Shown here: positions 1 through 7,339 of the stretch, one piece after another | Layout: each line of letters starts with the position of its first letter | How positions within the stretch are numbered: position 1 is the first letter of the stretch | From: a virus | IMG/VR virus record: IMGVR_UViG_3300037245_001097 | Coordinates: 1-31,875 of that record | DNA: 31,875 bases | Reading direction: 5' to 3' (one strand) | Translations under genes and position numbers: made by a program | The notes under the pieces: generated by a model | What the model was told of the DNA's origin: nothing | Databases searched by the model: none | Seen by the model: the letters and a program-made list of their open reading frames with translations, nothing else

Positions 1-198
1 GAACATCCTTTTAACAAACGCTCTATCATAGGCGCGACGTTTGCGGTATTTCAGGCTTTGTGTTGGTAGCTGAGAGCCTGTAGCGCGATCAAATACGACC
101 TCACAAGAACTGCAAACCCCCTGAACACACCGCCCTTTTCTTATCTTGTAGGGTGATAGGGCTTTGTCACATTTAGGACAATCATTCATCAGCGCCAT
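1..198 (-). CDS. Partial small zinc-ribbon protein (runs off the left edge)
   Basis: An open frame starts at 198 and continues to the window edge, giving 66 codons with no stop. The start is chosen because a GAGGGG ribosome-binding site lies 8 bases upstream. An in-frame ATG at 189 would be too far from it. Residues 7 and 10 form a CPKC knuckle, and cysteines near 24, 29 and 32 (CVQGVCSSC) complete a likely zinc ribbon. The tail of the visible part is rich in Arg/Lys/Tyr, which would suit nucleic-acid binding. It is the first gene after the strong promoter at 257-285, so it begins a transcription unit separate from the lysis genes. The function is unknown. The role suggested here is inference from the Cys pattern only. 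Confidence 0.7.
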   Translation of the reverse strand, partial: MALMNDCPKCDKALSPYKIRKGRCVQGVCSSCEVVFDRATGSQLPTQSLKYRKRRAYDRAFVKRMF

Positions 199-256
199 GT
201 GCCTGCCCCTCTCGTTTGCCCTGCGCTCCGTTGTGTGCGTCCCTTAACATAATAAT

Positions 257-285
257 ATCATAACACAAGATATCCAGCTTGTCAA
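257..285 (-). promoter_or_regulatory. Strong sigma70-type promoter for the leftmost gene
   Basis: On the minus strand TTGACA (280-285) is followed by exactly 17 bases and then TATGAT (257-262). It sits in an AT-rich gap after the lysis cassette and reads into the zinc-ribbon gene starting at 198, leaving a leader of about 50 bases with a normal ribosome-binding site. A second TTGACA lies upstream at 321-326, but its -10 partner (ATTAAT at 298-303) is poor. Confidence 0.8.
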
Positions 286-386
286 GGGTTTTGTTTGATT
301 AATCGAAAATAGATTGAAATTGTCAATAGGGGTGGGACCGCCCAGGCGTTGGCGCAAACCTGAACGGCCCCATGCGGGGGGAAGCA

Positions 387-414
387 TCCCGGCCCGGAGA
401 GGGGGAAGCCGGGA
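387..414 (-). other. Inverted repeat just after the lysis cassette
   Basis: Seven-base arms TCCCGGC (387-393) and GCCGGGA (408-414) flank a 14-base loop, four bases past the stop codon of the lipoprotein gene. There is no T-run on the minus strand, so it is not a typical intrinsic terminator. It may be a weak or Rho-assisted stop or an mRNA 3' end. The rest of the 199-418 gap holds only the promoter region. Confidence 0.3.
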
Positions 415-418
415 ATCT

Positions 419-661
419 TTATTCGACAGGCGTCGTCTCGGACTCATCTCTGAATTCCGTCTCGACGACGATTGACACATTGGCAACCGGGGTGTGAACC
501 TGTACGTTCACATCTGTTTTCTTCCCATAGATAGCGTTCGCCTCCGCTATCCTCGCGATTGAGTCCATGATGGTTGCGCTGCTACCATGAGCACAGCCGG
601 CAAGCGGTAGGACACAAAGAAGCGCGACGATCATCAAAACGATACCCATAATCATACGCAT
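419..661 (-). CDS. Small secreted lipoprotein at the end of the lysis cassette
   Basis: This 80-residue protein starts at 661, where AGGAG lies 8 bases upstream. It begins inside the last codons of the phosphoesterase gene. The N-terminus is a hydrophobic signal (residues 4-20) ending in a lipobox, Leu-Ala-Gly-Cys, with Cys23 as the lipidation site. The mature part is only about 58 residues: a short helix-like segment and then a Val-rich stretch likely to form beta strands. Small outer-membrane lipoproteins in phage lysis cassettes are often outer spanins, while others (the T5 Llp and Cor types) block superinfection. No separate inner spanin is seen, so the spanin role is open. The lipoprotein call is well supported. 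The function is inference from position. Confidence 0.75.
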   Translation of the reverse strand: MRMIMGIVLMIVALLCVLPLAGCAHGSSATIMDSIARIAEANAIYGKKTDVNVQVHTPVANVSIVVETEFRDESETTPVE

Positions 662-1419
662 AGCAATATCTCCTCTGGCGTGACGATCCCGAAAGTCCCG
701 TGCTCGACCATATCCCCAAGATTGAGGACTGTAAGCTGGTGCCGCGCATCGTGGTGAAGGCCGGACTTGTGGGTATGCCCGCAAATCAGGAGCCGGAGCC
801 CGCGCTTTTTCAGCTCGGCTTTGCCGCGTGCGATCATCTTGCGGTTGCTGAAGAATATGCGAGATATCCGGTCTCCTACGCGCCCTTGTTCGGGGCGATG
901 CCCGAGCTTCTGCCCCGCATAGATAATCGGTTTACCGACTAGCCAACACCAACGCCCGTAGTTGGCCCAATAGTATTTGTGGCCGTGATGGATGAGCGTC
1001 TTGCCATAGACTACTTCGGGGATGCCATCCCAGTCGTACGCGCGCTTGTCGATGATACCGTGGTCGTGGTTGCCATGTAGCCAGACCGCCCCATTCTCGC
1101 GCTCGATCCGGTAGGTGTTCAGCTTGCGTATCTGCTCTCGCCGAGGTTTGATTATCTGCTCCGGCGTGAATCCCGCGGCGACATCCGCGAAATCGCCGAC
1201 CGACGCGATCCAATATTCATTGTCCATCGCCCAGTCGGTCAGGTTGCAGAGCTTCACATACGAGCGCATGCTTGCGTCGTTGTCGCTCCCGTCCATCGAA
1301 TGCACATCCGAGAAGAGTAGAATCTTCCGGTCGATCACAGGCCCCTCGCCACGGGGGACGATGCTCGACATACTTAATCGGTTCAATATCTTTGTGCCTT
1401 CAGGCAGGGTCGTCATCAT
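652..1419 (-). CDS. Calcineurin-like metallophosphoesterase (LpxH-like motifs)
   Basis: The 255-residue protein carries the full motif set of binuclear metallophosphoesterases. These are DVH (Asp38, His40), GDFAD (75-79), GNHD (116-119), an IHHGH histidine cluster (143-147) and GHTH (214-217). The layout resembles LpxH and related pyrophosphatases, which act on UDP-diacylglucosamine in Gram-negative lipid A synthesis, but the substrate cannot be read from sequence. The start at 1419 has GAGGAG 7 bases upstream and overlaps the preceding hydrolase gene by 20 bases. It lies in the lysis cassette and has no signal peptide, so it should be cytoplasmic. Possible roles are envelope-precursor degradation or nucleotide or RNA phosphate hydrolysis. 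The family call is firm, the substrate unknown. Confidence 0.85.
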   Translation of the reverse strand: MMTTLPEGTKILNRLSMSSIVPRGEGPVIDRKILLFSDVHSMDGSDNDASMRSYVKLCNLTDWAMDNEYWIASVGDFADVAAGFTPEQIIKPRREQIRKLNTYRIERENGAVWLHGNHDHGIIDKRAYDWDGIPEVVYGKTLIHHGHKYYWANYGRWCWLVGKPIIYAGQKLGHRPEQGRVGDRISRIFFSNRKMIARGKAELKKRGLRLLICGHTHKSGLHHDARHQLTVLNLGDMVEHGTFGIVTPEEILLCV

Positions 1420-1981
1420 TCCATATCTCCTCTACAAGTTGACTCTCCAGCAGATCGCCGGGCGTGACAAAGGAATGATTCTTATCGAGAAACAAGCTCT
1501 CGCTCACAAGCGGCCAATCGAGCAGACCTTCAGGCGCCCACGATAGAGATACCAGCTCGGAGCACATAGTCCGACTCGTGCTATCGGGGATGAATCTCCC
1601 GAGTCCTATCGGGCGTAGAATGATGCCTGCGATCGATCGCCAATCATATCGCTGGCCGACGAGCTTTGAGGCCCGGAGTCCGACGACGGCCCCTGCGCGC
1701 TGGCGGGCGGTAGGGTTGGGGAAGATGTCTGCCTTGACCCGGACAATGAACCGCACACCTTTCATCACTTTCGAGAGCGGCTCCTCGACGACGGACGGCT
1801 TGATGAAATACCACCCGTATTTCGCGTGAATAATGTTGGCGGCGCCATCATCCTTGACGACTATCAGTCCGGCGTGGCTGGCGGCCTGGCGGGTAGCCCA
1901 TCGAATCACTATCTGGAGGGGGGTCTTGCTCGCCCACAAAGCTATGTCGCCGGTTTGCAGTTCTGGCAGAGGTTTTTTCAT
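1400..1981 (-). CDS. Permuted papain-like (YiiX/NlpC-P60 type) cysteine hydrolase
   Basis: This 193-residue protein opens with the GDIAL strand (11-15) and has a catalytic-type His in SHAGL (His36). A Cys at the start of a helix, CSEL (Cys140), comes late in the chain. His before Cys is the order seen in circularly permuted papain-fold amidases of the YiiX/NlpC-P60 group, which cleave amide bonds in peptidoglycan peptides or lipid-linked substrates. A YDW motif at 112-114 is also typical of the group. No signal peptide is seen. It lies directly downstream of the M15 peptidase and overlaps the phosphoesterase, which supports a role in envelope breakdown. The third catalytic residue cannot be assigned. 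Family membership is likely, the exact substrate open. Confidence 0.75.
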   Translation of the reverse strand: MKKPLPELQTGDIALWASKTPLQIVIRWATRQAASHAGLIVVKDDGAANIIHAKYGWYFIKPSVVEEPLSKVMKGVRFIVRVKADIFPNPTARQRAGAVVGLRASKLVGQRYDWRSIAGIILRPIGLGRFIPDSTSRTMCSELVSLSWAPEGLLDWPLVSESLFLDKNHSFVTPGDLLESQLVEEIWNDDDPA

Positions 1982-1993
1982 TGTCTATCTCCT

Positions 1994-2425
1994 TTAGAAC
2001 AGATAATCATATCTGCTGCCGCCGCCATCTTTCGGCTTCCATATCAGCAACGGCCAGCTTCGAGGTTTGACATCAATATGAATCCCCCAAGGGTGTACTC
2101 CAAGGCCCGTGGCGCCTTCACGCAGAGCGCAGGCGGCCATATCGGCTACGATGTGGGGGGATATGGCCTTATGATGAACGTCAGCCCCGCAGGCGCGATT
2201 TGCGGCCTCGTCGTAAGGATCGTCCTGAGAGGGCAGATCATCCCAAATGGGCAGATGCGATGATGTCACGGAGCCGCCTACTTCGGAATTATGAGTCTTG
2301 CACCTCGTCAGCGATTCGACATAAGCGTCGGGGAATCGCGCAAGAAGAACTTCGAGTATCGCGATCAAGCGAAAGCTCGGGCGATGCAGCCCGCAACCGC
2401 ATTTACATGGGGGGTACTTGCTCAT
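1994..2425 (-). CDS. M15-family D,D/L,D-peptidase endolysin
   Basis: The 143-residue protein has the metal-site pattern of M15 peptidases. SSH (His57) and GADV (Asp82) match the SxHxxGxAxD zinc motif, here stretched by an insertion. GIHID (His116, Asp118) matches the final HxD pair. These enzymes cut peptide cross-links or stem peptides in peptidoglycan. The N-terminus carries a CKCGCGLH cysteine/histidine cluster (residues 7-14), which is not part of the catalytic domain and could bind another metal. No signal peptide is present, so release would need the holin-like protein encoded just upstream. The ribosome-binding site is weak, which fits translational coupling to the neighbour ending at 2430. 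Confidence 0.8.
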   Translation of the reverse strand: MSKYPPCKCGCGLHRPSFRLIAILEVLLARFPDAYVESLTRCKTHNSEVGGSVTSSHLPIWDDLPSQDDPYDEAANRACGADVHHKAISPHIVADMAACALREGATGLGVHPWGIHIDVKPRSWPLLIWKPKDGGGSRYDYLF

Positions 2426-2429
2426 CGTG

Positions 2430-2729
2430 TTAATTTCCCGCTAATACGGTTTTCCCCAAGTACGCGAGAAACGAAAGCGCCTGGACAAGAATGACGCCGA
2501 AGATCCACCAAAGCCTGTTGCTCTGCGAATCCAGCCGCTTGTCCACTTTGGTGTCACGCACAGCAAAGGCGTTTTCGACCTTTTCGACAAAGTCTGACAT
2601 AGCATCGTCCCTCTTTTCCATCGACTCATTCATGTTGGTGTATATCTCCGATTTCAATTCTCCCTTTGCATCTGACAGCGCCTTGCAGCCGTCGCCCATT
2701 GGATCGCATGGTAGTTTACCGTCGCCCAT
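2430..2729 (-). CDS. Holin-like single-span membrane protein
   Basis: This 99-residue protein has a charged, helix-forming N-terminal two thirds and one hydrophobic span near the C-terminus (about residues 73-95, starting at Leu-Trp-Trp). This architecture is common in phage holin or XhlA-like proteins encoded next to endolysins. A CysxxMetGlyAspGlyCys stretch near the start is unusual. A GGAGAC ribosome-binding site lies 6 bases before the start. The downstream gene is the M15 peptidase, so it probably controls that enzyme's access to the cell wall. Upstream, the operon is interrupted by the opposite-strand SGNH-like gene. The call rests on topology and position, not on a recognised family. 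Confidence 0.5.
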   Translation of the reverse strand: MGDGKLPCDPMGDGCKALSDAKGELKSEIYTNMNESMEKRDDAMSDFVEKVENAFAVRDTKVDKRLDSQSNRLWWIFGVILVQALSFLAYLGKTVLAGN

Positions 2730-2769
2730 TGTAATTGTCTCCGATGGTTGTGGGCCAAAAAGAAATTAC

Positions 2770-2798
2770 TTGACAAGCCCCCTTATGTGGGATATAAT
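2770..2798 (+). promoter_or_regulatory. Perfect consensus sigma70 promoter for the SGNH-like cargo gene
   Basis: TTGACA (2770-2775), a 17-base spacer and TATAAT (2793-2798) match the sigma70 consensus exactly. The ATG at 2805 begins seven bases after the -10 box, the usual position of the first transcribed base. The transcript would therefore be leaderless. It is the only clear plus-strand promoter found in the window. Confidence 0.9.
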
Positions 2799-2804
2799 GA
2801 ATCT

Positions 2805-3305
2805 ATGAGAAAACTACAGTCGATCGGCGTATGGTTCATCATCTTTATCTGCCTGTTCATCTGTGGCTCCTATACATATCCATTAGCTAAGACTCCCTCA
2901 ATACTGCCACCTCGCGCCACTATTGCATTTGGCGACTCGTGGTTGGAACTCTCGCAGCTTGACGCCGAAAAGCATGTCGTCTACAGTGCATCGTTTCAAG
3001 AAATCGAATATCTGATCGACAGCCACCGTGGCGGTGATTATAAGACTGTAATTATTCTTGGTGGTATCGTGGAGCCGTTCTTCAACAAGCTCTCCCTTGA
3101 TGAATGCGCCGAACGTCAAGAAGCGATACGCAAACGAGTGCGCCGTAAATTCCCGAACGCCTCTATCATTGTTATCCCTATGAAGCATATGCTTGAGACC
3201 CTTGCTATCTACGACCTTGATGGAGCGCATATCACGCTCGATGGCTACCCTTACCTGTTCGATAAATACGACGTGAAGAAACCCGCCTCATGGTCATCGC
3301 CTTAA
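2805..3305 (+). CDS. Membrane-anchored SGNH/GDSL-like hydrolase, cargo gene
   Basis: This is the only convincing plus-strand gene. The 166-residue protein has an N-terminal hydrophobic segment (about 6-24), either a signal peptide or an anchor. A GDS block follows at 43-45 (candidate nucleophile Ser45), with an Asp-Gly-Ala-His pair at 139-142 followed by LDGY, as in the last SGNH block. The middle block, usually GxND, is here GGI with no Asn, so the oxyanion hole is altered or the enzyme is atypical. SGNH enzymes remove or transfer acyl groups, often on cell-surface sugars. ATG 2805 is preferred over an ATG at 2748, which lies upstream of the promoter. Its stop overlaps the convergent fibre-region gene. 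A lysogen surface-modifying role is inference. Confidence 0.7.
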   Translation: MRKLQSIGVWFIIFICLFICGSYTYPLAKTPSILPPRATIAFGDSWLELSQLDAEKHVVYSASFQEIEYLIDSHRGGDYKTVIILGGIVEPFFNKLSLDECAERQEAIRKRVRRKFPNASIIVIPMKHMLETLAIYDLDGAHITLDGYPYLFDKYDVKKPASWSSP

Positions 3306-4069
3306 CGACGTATAATAATTATCGCCGCCCCCTCTGCTTCCACTATGTATGTGACCTTTAGGTACGGACGGAGATTGGCGGTCGCGTTCTCCGATGAGGC
3401 AAACGTGATGTAATTGTTTGAGGTCGTTGTGGTGTTAAGGAATAAGACTTCAAAATCGTTATCGACCAACTGCCCTTGTAGTGCGGCAACCCCGGCCCCA
3501 TTAAAAGTGAATGTCTTTGTCCCAGTCGTCGAAATTGCTGGATCGTTTGAAATTACTGTGGTAATAAAGTCAGTGGTGCCAGTTTGTAATCCTGGGGATC
3601 CAGCCCATTCAGTGATATTCTGATAGGCATAATCGTTCCAACAAGACGAACCAGCCTGGGTAGCGCCATTGGCAGTGCCTTCCACCCAATCGTTGTTGGC
3701 TGTAGCAATCTGGCGAAGCCGGACAGTATCGCCACTGCCATTTATTATCGTAGCCTCCATGACGATTTCCGCTGATTGGATAGTCGCGCTGTCAGGGATT
3801 GGGGCTATATCGTAGCGTTGTATGATTCTGGTCCTTGACGGCGCCGTAAAAGTAGTTTCGCCAACCGTGTTTGTCGGTGCCGCCCCATAGTTGAAATTGA
3901 AAATATTAAAAGCTGATGAGCCTTGAATATTGTTATCCTCGCAGCTACCAACATGGCTGCCGCCCTGGTCGCTGATGAAGATATCTATGGCGTGAGCCGG
4001 GACACTCGCGGCGAGTAGCATTGCGACCGCCCACAAAAGAATGTAGAAAGGAATGGCCAGCTTTCTCAT
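3302..4069 (-). CDS. Secreted DNRLRE-type beta-sandwich protein
   Basis: The start at 4069 has GGAGGAGG upstream and gives 255 residues. Residues 1-27 form a clear Sec signal peptide ending Ala-His-Ala. The mature chain resembles DNRLRE-type carbohydrate-binding or stalk domains: an Arg-Ile-Ile-Gln-Arg-Tyr-Asp-Ile strand, a SAEIVM strand, a DWVEGT loop and a final LRPYLKVTY strand. Such domains are usually found in secreted surface proteins. It begins two bases after the fibre gene stops, so the two are probably co-expressed and may form one host-binding assembly. The C-terminal Ile-rich tail (AAIIIIRR) is odd. Its stop codon overlaps that of the opposite-strand cargo gene. The DNRLRE call is from pattern memory and moderately sure. 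Confidence 0.65.
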   Translation of the reverse strand: MRKLAIPFYILLWAVAMLLAASVPAHAIDIFISDQGGSHVGSCEDNNIQGSSAFNIFNFNYGAAPTNTVGETTFTAPSRTRIIQRYDIAPIPDSATIQSAEIVMEATIINGSGDTVRLRQIATANNDWVEGTANGATQAGSSCWNDYAYQNITEWAGSPGLQTGTTDFITTVISNDPAISTTGTKTFTFNGAGVAALQGQLVDNDFEVLFLNTTTTSNNYITFASSENATANLRPYLKVTYIVEAEGAAIIIIRR

Positions 4070-4071
4070 AA

Positions 4072-6570
4072 TTAATCCTCCTCCGGGTGAAGCCAAATCT
4101 GAATAGTAAAATCATCGCATGTTCCTTCAGGATCGCCGCCCCATAGCAGATACCAAAACTTGCCATTTGCAAGGGCCGCGCCACCATTAATATTCGCGTC
4201 GGTATCCTCAGATGAAGTTCCATTAGTCGTGTCGAGAACATCCATCAATGTCGCGTTCGCCAGCCCGATCTTGTTGTCTGCAAAATACATATCCAATAAA
4301 ATCTCGACATCTGGATCAACATTGCACTCACATCTCCATTCATCGATAATGATTCCATTAGGAGCTTCATCGCCGATCCAGCCAAGAGATATATATGTAT
4401 TTGAGAGGAATTGTTGCCCTGGATCGAGAGAAACGATGAATGTGATTATTCCACTTACCTGACCTTCGCCCTGTATCTCGCCGCCTGCGCCAAAATGTAT
4501 GGCAATAGCGTCATCAACTCCATCTACCGCCACCTGGCCGGCAGACGCCAACACTGCATTCCCTTCATTGAACTCAAGCCAGATACTACCTCCGCTATAA
4601 TCGTAGGCTTGGGTGAAGTCTAAGCCTGCATCAATGTCTTTTCCATTAAGGTTTATTGTTATATGTGCGCTGGCGGGGGCAAGATTTCTAAACTGGAGAT
4701 CTACTCCTGCCTTTGTATCAAACACACCTACCCCATCTGTACCTTGATTGCTACCTGTGTTTGTTTCTCCGCCTGCAGCCCCTGCCGTTGTTTCCACCCA
4801 GACCGCCGCTCCATCCGTATTGTCGAGACAAACATATGATTCATCATTTGTAGTATCATGCCAATACGATCCAACCACGTACCCCTCATCCACATCATCA
4901 TTAACAGTCGGAGCTGCCCCTGCTGCAAAGTTGCTTTTCTTTACATAAGAGTGGTCATCCCCAACAGAGCTAATATGAATTGTGTTTGTAGCTACGTTTG
5001 AGTGGTCAGAGCCATCTCCTGCTGTAATGTCCGAATGAGCAAGAATGGCCGATTCCCAAGAATCCCCATCAGCCCGAAGCACATTTCCATCTGTAGGAGT
5101 AGTAACGCCAACGTCAGATAAATCAGATAGCTGGGTTGCTCCAGTGTTGATGCTGACGATCCCGCCACCATCATCTATGACTGCTCCATTGGGGAATTTT
5201 ATCGTATTGACATCCGGCACACTCGGAGATGAATCCTGCTCCTCAACGGTAAGCGAGCTTCCACCGCCTGCGCCGCCACCAGTCGACGTTCCGGGCGGTT
5301 GGCCTCTAAGATCGATTTCTCCATCGGCGACCAACGAGAATGTGCCGCTGCCAGCCGTCTGGAATTTGAGCACATACTTGGCAATCAGGAACGCCGCGCC
5401 CTTATAGATGGCTGGAATAGAAGTATTCGTGAACATCGACGAATCCAGCAGTGCGGCCGTGCTGTTACCGTAGATGCCCGATGGCAGATTCAGGAACAGC
5501 TTGCAGTCGGCGGCATCCTCAGAGACGACAGCCCATATCGTTATAGTAAAGTAGTCGTTGTTTGTGAATGCGTTTCCTTCGCTGTCCTGAGTCAATTGGT
5601 TGATGTCAGTGATGACATTATAAGGCGTTCCAGGTTCATTAAACACATAAATATCTGGCGTGCCCGTGAACGCCGGGAAATCGTGGGGATGCAATTGGTA
5701 CACTTCGCCCAAGGTGCTGGTGAAGATAACCGTATCGGGCTCGGGTCCTGTTTCGATGGTCAATGTTGGGGAGACTCCACTTTTCCAGGTGGCATGCTGC
5801 CCACGAATCCAGTCGGCAATATCGGTCTGGTGCCCCTGGTCGTTGGAATCCTTAATATGATCTGTCCATACCTGGACTTTATATGGCCCATCAGTTGCCA
5901 CGCTGGCGGCGCTCTGAACGACGACCGTAGCGATAGGCGCATGCTCGGCGTCGGGCCAACCAACGGCGCTTGCAGTCAGCACATCGCTGCTCTGGAGAAT
6001 ATATACCCAATTCCTTACGGGAACCGTATCCGTCCCATTCGCCAGCGCGACAGAGGCCACAGGGTCAGTCGAATCAAAGTCGTGGTGGCCGTCGGAGAAG
6101 TTCAGAGTCAGATCGCCGCCGCCCTCTGCCTGCAATTCCAGCGATACCGTGCCGCCGGCTTCAACTATATCGACATCGACGGTCTCGAGGATTGTACCAT
6201 TGAAAAATTCGAGATAGCCAAACGTGTTCGTGCCGGAGAACGCTTCGGTCGCAGTCGGCGGATGGCTGTCGCTGACGGTAGCATGAGGATCGTTCGTCAA
6301 GCCTCTATGCGTGGTATTCAGAGGGACGTCCGTCGCCACATCGATTCCATCGTGGCCTGAACTGTCCATCGTATGCGTTCCGGACTTGAACCCGCCCGTG
6401 CCTCCGTCGGCAACATCGCCGGTAGGCTTCGAAGTCGATCTTCCGTCTACCTGCGTAACTCGCACTGTTAGATCGGTCGCAAAGGCGCTTGTAAGTGGGA
6501 CCGCTTGTAGCAGCAGCAGGCTCGCAGCCGCCGTGGCGATCATCGACAAAACAAAATTCTTGGCGCGCAT
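4072..6570 (-). CDS. Large tail-fibre-like protein with a Sec signal peptide
   Basis: The 832-residue protein starts with a classic signal peptide (basic MRAK, hydrophobic 7-26, cleavage near SAFA at 31). The N-terminal half is His/Asp/Gly-rich. A Gly-rich linker near residue 435 leads into a module common in environmental phage fibres (LTVEEQD followed by a PNG turn). Next come LSDVGVTTP, HSDI and a DTTNDESYVC segment, all typical of trimeric fibres. The C-terminal 200 residues form an unrecognised domain, perhaps the receptor-binding tip. The second half (4072 to about 5260) is visibly AT-richer than the first, which suggests a module swap at the linker. The fibre assignment is fairly secure; the purpose of a signal peptide is not known. 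Confidence 0.75.
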   Translation of the reverse strand: MRAKNFVLSMIATAAASLLLLQAVPLTSAFATDLTVRVTQVDGRSTSKPTGDVADGGTGGFKSGTHTMDSSGHDGIDVATDVPLNTTHRGLTNDPHATVSDSHPPTATEAFSGTNTFGYLEFFNGTILETVDVDIVEAGGTVSLELQAEGGGDLTLNFSDGHHDFDSTDPVASVALANGTDTVPVRNWVYILQSSDVLTASAVGWPDAEHAPIATVVVQSAASVATDGPYKVQVWTDHIKDSNDQGHQTDIADWIRGQHATWKSGVSPTLTIETGPEPDTVIFTSTLGEVYQLHPHDFPAFTGTPDIYVFNEPGTPYNVITDINQLTQDSEGNAFTNNDYFTITIWAVVSEDAADCKLFLNLPSGIYGNSTAALLDSSMFTNTSIPAIYKGAAFLIAKYVLKFQTAGSGTFSLVADGEIDLRGQPPGTSTGGGAGGGSSLTVEEQDSSPSVPDVNTIKFPNGAVIDDGGGIVSINTGATQLSDLSDVGVTTPTDGNVLRADGDSWESAILAHSDITAGDGSDHSNVATNTIHISSVGDDHSYVKKSNFAAGAAPTVNDDVDEGYVVGSYWHDTTNDESYVCLDNTDGAAVWVETTAGAAGGETNTGSNQGTDGVGVFDTKAGVDLQFRNLAPASAHITINLNGKDIDAGLDFTQAYDYSGGSIWLEFNEGNAVLASAGQVAVDGVDDAIAIHFGAGGEIQGEGQVSGIITFIVSLDPGQQFLSNTYISLGWIGDEAPNGIIIDEWRCECNVDPDVEILLDMYFADNKIGLANATLMDVLDTTNGTSSEDTDANINGGAALANGKFWYLLWGGDPEGTCDDFTIQIWLHPEED

Positions 6571-6584
6571 TGACTTCTCCCTAT

Positions 6585-7328
6585 TTATCCGTAGATGTAA
6601 TCAAGCGTTGGATTCACGAATATCCTATCCGTATCCATTACAAATCCGATAATTGATATAATGGCCTCGGCCGCCGGTCTGGTCACTGTCATATCTCCGG
6701 TCGTGCTGAGATATACCGGCTTGTTTCTGTCGCCGGTCGCCCATGTTCCCGTGACGAGCGAGCCATGAAATATCACGCCGCCGGTCGCGCCATTGGCAAT
6801 CGATTCTGTTGTCACGCCTCTTGCGAGGGCCGTCCCTGTGGCGGCATTGCTTGCCAGTGCGATCTCGAGGCTGCCTGTTGTCGCCATATAAACAGCCTTG
6901 CCGGCCGCAATGAGAGCGCCGGTTTCGTTGTTGAGCTGATATTCGGTGTTGTTTGGATCGATGCCCGAACTCCACCCGATATTGACAACGGCGTAACATT
7001 GCCCGGCGCCGGGCGTGCCGACGGAACTGCGTGCGCGGGCGAAGATGCCTTCTTGCCATGTGTCGACTCCGATGGCCTGGCCGGCGACGGTATGCGTAAC
7101 GAGATATTGGTCTCGCGCGGTTCCGGCCGCGACGTTGACGATCACGAGGTCGCCGTCCGATTCGACGATGGCGGGGTTGCCGGACGCAATCGTTTCGGAG
7201 CAGACGCCGGCGACATCCGGCGAGGAGGCGTCGGTCGTGGTCTCGACGGAATTATCATTATCCGCGTCGAAGATTACGACATCGCCGGGGATGACGTTCG
7301 ATTGTACTGTCGGCTTCCAAACGGCCAT
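6585..7328 (-). CDS. Two-domain beta-rich tail/fibre-associated protein
   Basis: This 247-residue protein appears to contain two related beta-rich halves. Each has a strand set followed by a Gly turn and a VAGV or ALARGV segment. The second half ends with a VYLSTTG loop and a final strand-turn segment around IGFVMD. Such repeats are seen in phage capsid-decoration (DUF2190-like) and tail-fibre shoulder domains. There is no Cys-rich site, no catalytic motif and no signal peptide. A GAGGAG site precedes the start. Position between the hub-like gene and the fibre gene favours a fibre adaptor or baseplate component. The exact family was not recognised. Confidence 0.55.
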   Translation of the reverse strand: MAVWKPTVQSNVIPGDVVIFDADNDNSVETTTDASSPDVAGVCSETIASGNPAIVESDGDLVIVNVAAGTARDQYLVTHTVAGQAIGVDTWQEGIFARARSSVGTPGAGQCYAVVNIGWSSGIDPNNTEYQLNNETGALIAAGKAVYMATTGSLEIALASNAATGTALARGVTTESIANGATGGVIFHGSLVTGTWATGDRNKPVYLSTTGDMTVTRPAAEAIISIIGFVMDTDRIFVNPTLDYIYG

Positions 7329-7339
7329 TATCTATCTCC

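Noticed and set aside
298-326. Second promoter upstream of the one at 257-285
   Set aside because: A good TTGACA is present at 321-326, but no acceptable -10 box follows at 16-18 bases.
5299-6360. 353-codon open frame on the plus strand
   Set aside because: It lies opposite the fibre gene, has no ribosome-binding site or recognisable domains, and its Arg/Gly/Ala-rich product is typical of an antisense shadow of GC-rich coding DNA.
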